From NCBI GenBank assembly GCA_937889795.1, contig CALBZH010000090.1:1-7108 (forward strand): a stretch of DNA of 7,108 bases. The letters run 5' to 3'. The position numbers and the translations under genes were made by a program. Below, in pieces: positions 1 through 5,424 of the stretch; position 1 is the first letter of the stretch, and each line of letters begins with the position of its first letter. The notes beneath the pieces are model-generated. The model searched no databases. It was not told where the DNA came from and saw nothing but the letters and a program-made list of their open reading frames with translations. The DNA is from an uncultured Syntrophobacteraceae bacterium (GTDB lineage: Bacteria > Desulfobacterota > Syntrophobacteria > Syntrophobacterales > Syntrophobacteraceae).

Positions 1-1
1 C

Positions 2-466
2 AGCTCGGCTGGCCCCCTCAACACGGGGGGGCGTGGAGGGGCCGTTCCCCGGGAATGGAAAAAGATCGCAGCAGAAGACCCCACCCGTTTCGCCAAGCTG
101 CAGCAAGACTTCATCGCGGAAACCCACTACATTCCCGCTCTCCAGGAGATCCAGGAGCGAACAGGGGTAGACGTTCAGGATCAGTCGAAGGCTCTGCAGG
201 AAGTTCTGTGGAGCACTGCCGTCCAGCACGGCCCTCGAGGCGCCGCGCGCATCTTTTCCAAAGCCATCGGCAACGGAAGACCTTCCATGGCCAACGGAAT
301 GCAAAATGAGCAGAAGCTCATCCAGAAGGTGTACGCCGCACGGGGCACACAATTCGGAGGCTCCAACGCCAGGGTGGCTTCGGCGGTGCGCCGGCGATTC
401 GAGGAGGAGAAGGACATGGCCATCGAGCTACTGAACGGGGCAGCCTCACGCAGCTTCAGAGCGTGA
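2..466 (+). CDS. C-terminal part of a phage-tail/VgrG-associated, lysozyme-like protein (5' end outside window)
   Basis: The frame is open from base 2 to a TGA at 464-466 and gives 154 residues with no start, so the gene begins before the window. The protein reads smoothly with no low-complexity shadow character. It contains FIAETHYIPALQEI, then a TGVD segment, then KALQEVLWSTAVQHG followed by a helical, charged C-terminus ending SRSFRA. From memory, the HY-PA...ALQ-WSTAVQHG pattern is found in VgrG-related proteins, phage baseplate or endolysin-like proteins and calcium/peptidoglycan-binding bacterial proteins, where it forms the end of a lysozyme- or chitosanase-like domain. A role in cell-wall cleavage or a contractile-tail particle is therefore possible, but the catalytic N-terminal part is not visible. 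It runs convergent to acpP. The coding call is strong; the functional call is weak. Confidence 0.7.
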   Translation, partial: SSAGPLNTGGRGGAVPREWKKIAAEDPTRFAKLQQDFIAETHYIPALQEIQERTGVDVQDQSKALQEVLWSTAVQHGPRGAARIFSKAIGNGRPSMANGMQNEQKLIQKVYAARGTQFGGSNARVASAVRRRFEEEKDMAIELLNGAASRSFRA

Positions 467-565
467 GACCCGGCTCCAAGGTCAACCAGGGCATGTGTGG
501 GAAAGCATGTCTAAACAGGCTGGTTTACGCGGGGGGGTAAAGCCCTGGGGTGACCCCCACCTGCA

Positions 566-609
566 CCACGTTGGCACTGCCGCGCCGAGAGCGAACAGCG
601 CCAACGTGG
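566..609. repeat. Inverted repeat between convergent genes, possible terminator hairpin
   Basis: The arms CCACGTTGGC (566-575) and GCCAACGTGG (600-609) are perfect inverse complements. After one mismatch the stem continues with CTG/CAG, leaving a loop of about 16 nt. It starts 16 nt beyond the acpP stop and lies between two convergent genes, which suits a transcription end or an mRNA 3' stabilising hairpin. There is no T-rich run after it on either strand, so a classical intrinsic terminator is not proven. Confidence 0.55.
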
Positions 610-625
610 AACGACGATCTGAGAG

Positions 626-868
626 CTACCCCAGGGCCTTGGCGAGATACTCGAAAATGTCCTTAACGGTGCGGATCTTTTCAGCGTCCTCGTCGGGAAT
701 CTCGATATCGAAGGCTTCTTCAAGGGCCATCACCAGCTCCACGACGTCCAGGGAGTCCGCGCCGAGGTCGTCGATCACATGCGCCTCGGCGGTGACCAGC
801 TCCTTCTCGACACCCAGCTGGTTCGTGATGATATCCACTACCTTGCTTTCGATTGCATTCTTATCCAT
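626..868 (-). CDS. acpP: Acyl carrier protein
   Basis: An 80-residue acidic protein of the standard ACP length. It carries the 4'-phosphopantetheine attachment motif DSLD at residues 38-41, with Ser39 as the predicted modified serine, preceded by DDLGA and followed by the acidic recognition helix ([12 protein letters not shown]). It carries acyl chains on the phosphopantetheine thiol for fatty-acid or related acyl synthesis in the cytoplasm. The ATG start is supported by a strong AGGAGGAG Shine-Dalgarno at 877-884, 8 nt upstream. It lies 24 nt after the TetR-family gene on the same strand and is probably co-transcribed with it. No fabF, fabG or fabD neighbour is present, which is unusual for the main acpP. 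It may be the primary ACP relocated or a second, dedicated ACP; the sequence itself is canonical. Confidence 0.95.
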   Translation of the reverse strand: MDKNAIESKVVDIITNQLGVEKELVTAEAHVIDDLGADSLDVVELVMALEEAFDIEIPDEDAEKIRTVKDIFEYLAKALG

Positions 869-892
869 TCTCTTTTCTCCTCCTAATCGGGT

Positions 893-1819
893 CTAAGCCT
901 GGTTGGCATGCTTCACAAAGCCATAGAACAATACTTCCATCACCGTCGGCAATTCGTCCACCAGTGAGTACGAACAGTCACTGGCAACCCACTTCTGAAT
1001 CACTCCATGGATGAATCCCATGACGCCGTAAAAAACCGTCTGGAAATCCACTTCCTTCAAAACACCCTTCTGAGTCGCCCGATAGATCTTCCGTTTCAGA
1101 ACCGGAATCCGTCTCATAACGGTTTTCACGTAAACATCCTGGAACTCGCGCCCCATATCTCCGCGCTGTTGGACAACCACACGATAGAGCCGCTCGTTGC
1201 GATCGAAGAACTCGAAATAGATGCGCAGATACTTGGAGATCATCGTGAGCACGTCGTCCTGGCCGTCCAGAACCGCATTGGCCTGCTGCTCAAGCTCCTC
1301 CAACCGGGAGCGAACCAGCTCGTTGAACAGCGTTTCCTTGTTAGCGAAATAGCGATAGAGAGTCCCCTTTCCCAAACCGGCTCCCTCCGCGATTTCATCC
1401 ACGGTCGCCTGGTGGAATCCCTTCTCGGAGAAAACATCCAAGGCAGCATCCAGGATCCTCTCCCGCGTGGAGCTGCGCCCCGCCGGCGAGCGTGGTCCCT
1501 CGTCAGCATCGGCATCCAGAAGCAACACTTCCAGCGCCCTCGCGTAAAGCCGCTCCGGCTCGATCCCCTGCTGAATGCCCATGTGGCGGAGAGCCTCCAT
1601 CAGGCGCGACACGGCGTGAACCTGTTGTCCACCGGCCTGCTTGACGGCCTCCCGAGCGTCGACGAGCCAGCGGACGAGCCCTTCCAGCGCATCGGCGGGT
1701 GATCGTTTCGGGGGGAGGAGTCGCTTAAGCTGATCGGCAATGGATTGAACCTCGTCCCGTCCCTGGACGAGCTTACGAAGGGCGATGCTCAACGCCTGCT
1801 GTTTTCGTTCTGGATTCAC
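893..1819 (-). CDS. TetR/AcrR-family transcriptional regulator with N-terminal extension
   Basis: A 308-residue protein. The TetR DNA-binding domain lies at about residues 118-165: a first helix RERILDAALDVFSEKG, then TVDEIAEGAGLGKGTLYRYF and KETLF, a textbook TetR helix-turn-helix. Residues 170-305 form the usual helical ligand-binding and dimerisation region. The odd part is residues 1-115, a charged, helical region ahead of the helix-turn-helix, where most TetR proteins start within 5-30 residues of it. I chose the GTG start at 1819 because GAGGAG lies 4 nt upstream and because the promoter and operator lie just beyond it; ATG at 1861 and TTG at 1883-1885 would overlap the -10 and -35 boxes. 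It sits directly before acpP, so the effector may be an acyl-CoA or acyl-ACP, but that is inference. Confidence 0.88.
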   Translation of the reverse strand: MNPERKQQALSIALRKLVQGRDEVQSIADQLKRLLPPKRSPADALEGLVRWLVDAREAVKQAGGQQVHAVSRLMEALRHMGIQQGIEPERLYARALEVLLLDADADEGPRSPAGRSSTRERILDAALDVFSEKGFHQATVDEIAEGAGLGKGTLYRYFANKETLFNELVRSRLEELEQQANAVLDGQDDVLTMISKYLRIYFEFFDRNERLYRVVVQQRGDMGREFQDVYVKTVMRRIPVLKRKIYRATQKGVLKEVDFQTVFYGVMGFIHGVIQKWVASDCSYSLVDELPTVMEVLFYGFVKHANQA

Positions 1820-1823
1820 GTCA

Positions 1824-1829
1824 CTCCTC
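1824..1829 (-). promoter_or_regulatory. Ribosome binding site deciding the GTG start of the TetR gene
   Basis: GAGGAG on the minus strand, 4 nt before the GTG at 1819. The spacing is short but the match is the best in the region. The upstream alternative starts have no comparable site and would place the promoter inside the gene. Confidence 0.6.
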
Positions 1830-1842
1830 ACCCGCAGCCATC

Positions 1843-1860
1843 TGACGGACTGGTCAGTCA
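1843..1860. promoter_or_regulatory. Probable TetR operator (18-bp imperfect palindrome)
   Basis: TGACGGAC-TG-GTCAGTCA; the two 8-bp arms are inverse complements at 7 of 8 positions. The TGAC-x-GAC...GTC-x-GTCA layout is typical of operators bound by TetR-family dimers. It lies 24 nt upstream of the regulator's GTG start and overlaps the predicted -10 box, so binding would be expected to block transcription of the regulator and acpP (autorepression). The protein-site pairing is inferred from position. Confidence 0.68.
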
Positions 1861-1885
1861 TAAAGCAGAGAACCAGGGAAGTCAA
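1857..1885 (-). promoter_or_regulatory. Sigma-70-type promoter for the TetR-acpP unit
   Basis: On the minus strand, TTGACT (1880-1885) is followed by a 17-nt spacer and TATGAC (1857-1862). The spacing is ideal and the -35 is 5/6 to consensus. The operator palindrome covers the start of the -10 box and the bases after it. Confidence 0.6.
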
Positions 1886-1892
1886 GCACGAT

Positions 1893-1904
1893 GTGGGGCC
1901 CCAC
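1893..1904. repeat. 12-bp perfect palindrome upstream of the TetR promoter
   Basis: GTGGGGCCCCAC is a perfect palindrome 7 nt upstream of the -35 box, followed at once by a second 8-bp palindrome, ACTCGAGT (1903-1910). It could be a second protein-binding site or chance in a GC-rich sequence. Confidence 0.4.
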
Positions 1905-1924
1905 TCGAGTCGAATTCAAGGTCA

Positions 1925-1945
1925 GCAGACCCGAGCACAGTCTGC
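1925..1945 (-). terminator. Possible weak terminator hairpin after the Nudix gene
   Basis: GCAGAC (1925-1930) and GTCTGC (1940-1945) form a 6-bp perfect stem with a 9-nt loop, 14 nt beyond the Nudix stop codon. Only a poor T-containing stretch follows on the minus strand, so this is a weak candidate. Confidence 0.3.
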
Positions 1946-1959
1946 CTTTCCCCGCTTCG

Positions 1960-2442
1960 TCACAAGGTGGGATCGTAGACTTGATAGGAATTCGCTCGGG
2001 GATAGGAGGAAGCTCGAACGATCACCTCCAGAGTACCGGAAGTCAACGGCAGCTCGCCCAGTGCGTCCATCTCGACAAAGGCGCAATGCAGCGCGTCCGA
2101 AGCGGGCGTCGGCTCACCGCCGCGATATAGGCATAGAAAATCCAGCAAGACATAATGATACAGGGGGCGCCCATTCTCGTCCGGAATCACGCGGTCAAGC
2201 GCAGCCACCAAGTCCCCGACGTCGATCTCGAGTCCCACTTCCTCCCGAACCTCCCGTCGGATGGCGTCGCCGAGGGACTCCCCGACTTCGACAAGGCCGC
2301 CCGGCACAGACCACTTCCCGTAGGAGGGCTCGCTCCCGCGCTGCACCAGCAGAACCTGGGTGCCTCTGAAGATGATCGCTCCCACGCCAACCAAGGGGTA
2401 CTCTGGGTAGACCCGGCTCAATCTATTTCCCCGCGATCGCAT
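1960..2442 (-). CDS. Nudix hydrolase
   Basis: A 160-residue protein with a complete Nudix box (G-x5-E-x7-REUxEExGU) at residues 49-71: Gly49, Glu55, then REVREEVGL at 63-71 with the metal-binding glutamates present. The N-terminal strand YPLVGVGAIIF and the segment GKWSVPGGLVE before the box are typical of the ADP-ribose pyrophosphatase/MutT-like branch. It should hydrolyse a nucleoside diphosphate linked to another group using Mg2+; the substrate cannot be told. The start is uncertain: ATG at 2442 has GGAGGA 12 nt upstream, a GTG at 2475 is possible, and a TTG near codon 8 has GGGGA 6 nt before it. The gene follows the nuclease gene by 55 nt on the same strand and may be co-transcribed with it. 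Confidence 0.9.
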   Translation of the reverse strand: MRSRGNRLSRVYPEYPLVGVGAIIFRGTQVLLVQRGSEPSYGKWSVPGGLVEVGESLGDAIRREVREEVGLEIDVGDLVAALDRVIPDENGRPLYHYVLLDFLCLYRGGEPTPASDALHCAFVEMDALGELPLTSGTLEVIVRASSYPRANSYQVYDPTL

Positions 2443-2497
2443 CGATCCATGAATTCCTCCAAAGTCTTCCAGCACTGGAGCCCATCTCGAGAACCCG

Positions 2498-3184
2498 CTA
2501 CGGCTTGCAGCGACGACACGGGCTCAGCCCCTCCAAGAGAGCAGCCCAACGAGTCTCGAGGCGGATCGCGTGGTGTGCGCTCGTAGACCTTCCATAGCGA
2601 CATCCCGGCCGATGAAAGATCCCTGTACCCCGATTAACGATGTAAAAACGGGCGGGTCTCACCGAGCAGGCACCCCACATTCCTCGACGGCTCTCGATTG
2701 CCTCCCGTTGCAGAGCCACATAGTCTTCCAAGCGGGCAAAGCCGTCCGCGGTTCGGAAGACATGGGCATAGCCTCCACGAATCAACTCTCCATTGACCGA
2801 GCGTCCGTCGCCGGACGTCACGTAGGCCAGGAGACGCCCATGGCGATCCGTCGTTTCGCGGTCGTAATGCAACGAGACCTTCTTGTGAAGAACGAGCTCC
2901 CGGTTGGCTCTCTTGGCTTCTTCGGAGAAACAGTCACCGGCTGTCCCATCGTGCTCGACTTCCGGAGCGTCCAGACCGAGATAACGCACCCGTTGGCCGG
3001 ATTGCAGCTGCACCGTGTCGCCGTCAAAGACGGCGGCAACAATCCCTGAGGTCGGCAGCCCTCCAGTAGATGACCGCGACCCGATGGCCCAGGCCGACCC
3101 GACAAGCAGGATCACCAAGGCCCCGGCCAGACGATGGCAGTTCGTCCATCCAAGGTTGAGTGCTGCCTTTCGAAGGAAAATCAT
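2498..3184 (-). CDS. Membrane-anchored staphylococcal nuclease-like (TNase) protein with C-terminal Cys/His motif
   Basis: 228 residues from the ATG at 3184. Residues about 18-35 (RLAGALVILLVGSAWAIG) form a signal anchor or uncleaved signal peptide after a basic N-terminus, so the rest is probably extracytoplasmic. The nuclease (SNase) fold follows: VFDGDTVQL (Asp54, Asp56), RYLGLDAPE with Arg67 and Glu75 spaced as Arg35 and Glu43 of the Staphylococcus enzyme, and DRHGR with Arg117 matching Arg87. All key catalytic residues are there, so Ca2+-dependent phosphodiester cleavage of DNA/RNA is expected. Residues 180-228 form a small tail with FHRPGC (His191, Cys195) and PCRRCKP (Cys223, Cys226), like the Ada-type zinc-binding tails found on other nucleases. 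An ATG at 3316 would add 44 residues without a signal or good ribosome site and would overlap the opposite promoter, so I rejected it. Confidence 0.87.
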   Translation of the reverse strand: MIFLRKAALNLGWTNCHRLAGALVILLVGSAWAIGSRSSTGGLPTSGIVAAVFDGDTVQLQSGQRVRYLGLDAPEVEHDGTAGDCFSEEAKRANRELVLHKKVSLHYDRETTDRHGRLLAYVTSGDGRSVNGELIRGGYAHVFRTADGFARLEDYVALQREAIESRRGMWGACSVRPARFYIVNRGTGIFHRPGCRYGRSTSAHHAIRLETRWAALLEGLSPCRRCKP

Positions 3185-3307
3185 GAGACGGCGTCTTTCC
3201 TGCAGGAGTCGCGCTCTGATTTCATAACGCCCGGACTTGTACCATTGGCCGTGTCTCCTGACTATCGTTTTGTGGGCACGAACGACAACGTGAGACTCCG
3301 AAAATCC

Positions 3308-3335
3308 TTGACGCATACGGTCTGCATGCTATTTA
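3308..3335 (+). promoter_or_regulatory. Promoter for the DUF2914-cyclase operon
   Basis: TTGACG (3308-3313), a 16-nt spacer and TATTTA (3330-3335). Transcription would begin near 3342 and give a leader of about 110 nt before the ATG at 3452. Confidence 0.58.
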
Positions 3336-3412
3336 TGGATGGGAGTCGTACAAGGCTTCTGGAGCCCGTTCCACCACCGCCTTACAACCACTTTGAAAAC
3401 CTCTCCGCCGCA

Positions 3413-3430
3413 GTGACACCGCCCTGTCAC
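3413..3430 (+). promoter_or_regulatory. Small hairpin just before the DUF2914 ribosome site
   Basis: GTGACA (3413-3418) and TGTCAC (3425-3430) form a perfect 6-bp inverted repeat around CCGCCC. It ends 8 nt before the GGAGG at 3439-3443. It could be an RNA hairpin near the ribosome site or a DNA operator downstream of the promoter. Confidence 0.4.
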
Positions 3431-3451
3431 GTTGATCCGGAGGTTCTGTTC

Positions 3452-3916
3452 ATGTGCAAGCAATCTGGAGCCGTTCTGGCCCTCCTGGTTTTGACCCTCT
3501 CTGCCATGGTATTCCTGGCGGAGCCGAGAGCCGACGAAAACGGTTCGACCGTTCCGCCGTCGCAACACACCCCCAGCGATTCGAATTCCCTGAAGCTGCT
3601 GCTAAGCCAGGCAGTAATGGGAGAAAAAGTCGAAAACCTTCTGCCGGTTCGGCCCGCCATTGCCTTCTCGGTGGGAATCGGCCAAGTCTATTGTTTCACT
3701 GCTTTTGACCCTGTACCACAACCCACGGTGGTCTTCCATCGCTGGTTCCATCGGGACGAGCTCAGCACGCAGACTCGCCTGCGCCTTTATCCCCCCAAGT
3801 GGTCGACGTATAGCGTCATCCAGCTCAGAGAAACGGATAAAGGCCCGTGGCGCGTGGAAATCAGCGACCAGGAAGGCCACATCTTCAGCATCCTACGATT
3901 CAGCATCACCGACTAG
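3452..3916 (+). CDS. Exported DUF2914-domain protein
   Basis: 154 residues. A signal peptide or N-terminal anchor covers about residues 1-27 (AVLALLVLTLSAMVFLA). A low-complexity linker rich in Ser, Pro and Asn follows to about residue 60, and then the DUF2914 domain at about 67-153, recognisable from FSVGIGQVYCFTAFDPVP, HRWFHRDELS, PPKWSTYSVIQL and GPWRVEI. The function of DUF2914 is not established; the fold is likely a beta-sandwich acting in the periplasm. The ATG at 3452 has GGAGG 8 nt upstream, which decides it over longer in-frame starts. The stop is 35 nt before the cyclase gene, so the two are very probably co-transcribed. A role near the cyclase's periplasmic YbbR part is possible but only inferred. 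Confidence 0.87.
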   Translation: MCKQSGAVLALLVLTLSAMVFLAEPRADENGSTVPPSQHTPSDSNSLKLLLSQAVMGEKVENLLPVRPAIAFSVGIGQVYCFTAFDPVPQPTVVFHRWFHRDELSTQTRLRLYPPKWSTYSVIQLRETDKGPWRVEISDQEGHIFSILRFSITD

Positions 3917-3951
3917 CGCCATTGCCGCGATAGGCAACTGACAGGATCATC

Positions 3952-5403
3952 ATGACGGACCTGCTCAAGATCGTCAGCTCATTTCGCTGGCAGGATGCTG
4001 TGGATATCATCATCAACAGCTACATCCTGTTCCGCGTCTATGTACTGTTTCAGGGGACGAATGCCTTCCGCGTACTGGTGGGAATAACGTCGCTTTGGCT
4101 GCTTCAGGAGGTCGCCGCCTCTTTGGGCCTCATCCTGACGAGCTGGGCGGTTCGGGGCATTACGACGGCAGCCGCCATCATCATCATCGTGGTCTTCCGC
4201 AACGAGATTCGTACGGCTCTGCAGGCCAGAAACCTCAAGGCTTTCCTTTGGGGAACGCCCCACAAGGAGCAGATCTCTCCCCTGTCGAGCATCACCGATT
4301 CCATCTACCAGATGGGGAAGAAGCGTATCGGGGCCCTGCTCGTCTTTCCTGGAAAGGAGGACCTCGCGGAGGTCATTCACGGGGGCATCCCCTGGGACGG
4401 CAAAGTCTCGCAGGAAATGCTGCTCAGCATCTTCTGGCCCAAGAACCCCGTTCACGACGGAGCGATCATCATCCAGGGGTCTAGGGTGATCGAAGTCGGT
4501 GTGCTGCTTCCGCTATCCCAGCGGTCAGACCTTCCCACCTTTTACGGGACTCGTCACCGAGCCGCCGCCGGTCTTGCCGAGCGAACCGACGCGCTCGTGG
4601 TCGCCGTTTCCGAGGAGCGCGGTCGCGTCACGGTCGCTAAAGACCACTGGATCAAGCCTGTCCCACAGCCCGAGGACCTGGCCCAGATCCTCAAGAAGCA
4701 TTTCAACCTTTCCGATGGACTTCCGGAAAAAGAGCAGAAGCGTGAACGGGTCAAGCAAATCCTTGCAGGGGTGATGTCTCTGCTCATCATGACCGGCATC
4801 TGGTTCGGGTTCACGCGGAGCTATGACACCATCACCGCGCTGAACGTGCCCATTGAGTATGTCAACCGCCCCCCCAATTTTGACATTCTGGATGCTTCGA
4901 CAGACGAAGTCCGAGTACAGCTTTACGGGTCAAGCGCCCTGATCAAGTCCTTGCGCGCGGGACAGGTGCACATACGCGTCGACCTTAAGAAGGCGACGGA
5001 AGGAACAAACATGTTCCCCATTACCCAGGACAACATCGTCCTTCCTCCCGGCGTCTTTTTGAACAAGGTAAGCCCGCCCACTGTTGAAGTAGCCCTTGAT
5101 ATCCCGGTCTCAAAGGAGCTCCCCATCCAGATCGACTGGGTCGGAAAGCTGCCAGAAAACCTGGCCCTGGTGCAGACGTCAACCGTGCCGGAAAAGATCA
5201 AGGTGATCGGCGGCAGCAAGATCCTGGAGAAAGTGCACACGATTTACACGACTCCGGTGCGCTTGGACGACCTGACCAGACCGGGAACGCTGACGACTTC
5301 CCTCGTCTTGACCCCGCCCTCGCTCAAGCTAGCCACAGGAACCGCGGATCGGGTCACAGTGAATTACACCATCGTTGAGAAATCGGCTTTGGAGAAGAAG
5401 TAA
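3952..5403 (+). CDS. Fused membrane diadenylate cyclase and YbbR-domain protein (CdaA-CdaR-like)
   Basis: 483 residues. Residues about 15-33, 40-62 and 64-82 are three membrane helices as in CdaA. The diadenylate cyclase (DAC, DisA_N) domain spans about 100-250, with both signature motifs intact: HDGA at 168-171 and GTRHRAA at 199-205, the latter followed by TDALVVAVSEERG. It should condense two ATP into c-di-AMP in the cytoplasm. A fourth membrane helix (269-287) follows a charged linker, and then about 196 residues that look like two YbbR repeats (about 292-380 and 382-475), predicted to be periplasmic. In Bacillota these parts are separate proteins, CdaA and CdaR, encoded side by side before glmM; here they are one chain, and no glmM follows. 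The ATG has AGGA 5 nt upstream. It is probably in an operon with the DUF2914 gene. The domain call is firm; catalytic activity is inferred from the motifs. Confidence 0.94.
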   Translation: MTDLLKIVSSFRWQDAVDIIINSYILFRVYVLFQGTNAFRVLVGITSLWLLQEVAASLGLILTSWAVRGITTAAAIIIIVVFRNEIRTALQARNLKAFLWGTPHKEQISPLSSITDSIYQMGKKRIGALLVFPGKEDLAEVIHGGIPWDGKVSQEMLLSIFWPKNPVHDGAIIIQGSRVIEVGVLLPLSQRSDLPTFYGTRHRAAAGLAERTDALVVAVSEERGRVTVAKDHWIKPVPQPEDLAQILKKHFNLSDGLPEKEQKRERVKQILAGVMSLLIMTGIWFGFTRSYDTITALNVPIEYVNRPPNFDILDASTDEVRVQLYGSSALIKSLRAGQVHIRVDLKKATEGTNMFPITQDNIVLPPGVFLNKVSPPTVEVALDIPVSKELPIQIDWVGKLPENLALVQTSTVPEKIKVIGGSKILEKVHTIYTTPVRLDDLTRPGTLTTSLVLTPPSLKLATGTADRVTVNYTIVEKSALEKK

Positions 5404-5424
5404 GACTGTGGACGACCCCAGCCG

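Larger units (their letters stand above)
3185..3451. other. Divergent intergenic region
   Basis: 267 bp between the starts of the nuclease gene (-) and the DUF2914 gene (+). It holds a good plus-strand promoter at 3308-3335, a hairpin at 3413-3430 and the DUF2914 ribosome site. I see no convincing promoter for the nuclease gene; a TTGTCG with a weak ATAGTC box at the usual distance is the best candidate and is not reported as a feature. No riboswitch fold was recognised in the roughly 110-nt leader. Confidence 0.6.

Noticed and set aside
55..309. 84-residue Arg-rich plus-strand open frame
   Set aside because: It is a shifted frame within the 2-466 gene, whose own frame carries the conserved WSTAVQHG motif.
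491..510. GCATGT direct repeat and short TAAAC/GTTTA inverted repeat nearby
   Set aside because: Six and five bases long; expected by chance and without supporting context.
495..896. 133-residue plus-strand open frame, Ser-rich
   Set aside because: Antisense to acpP; the serine-rich composition is what the opposite strand of this gene would give.
1007..1702. 231-residue plus-strand open frame
   Set aside because: It lies wholly antisense to the TetR gene, which has a clear family signature; the translated product has no recognisable domain.
1785..2369. 194-residue plus-strand open frame, very Arg/Pro/Ser-rich
   Set aside because: Antisense to the Nudix gene and to the start of the TetR gene; composition typical of a wrong frame in GC-rich DNA.
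3185..3316. N-terminal extension of the nuclease to an ATG at 3316
   Set aside because: No ribosome site, it would bury the signal anchor 60 residues in, and it overlaps the opposite-strand promoter.
3134..3451. N-terminal extension of the DUF2914 protein to an ATG at 3134
   Set aside because: It overlaps the nuclease gene, and the ATG at 3452 has an ideal Shine-Dalgarno site followed by a signal peptide.
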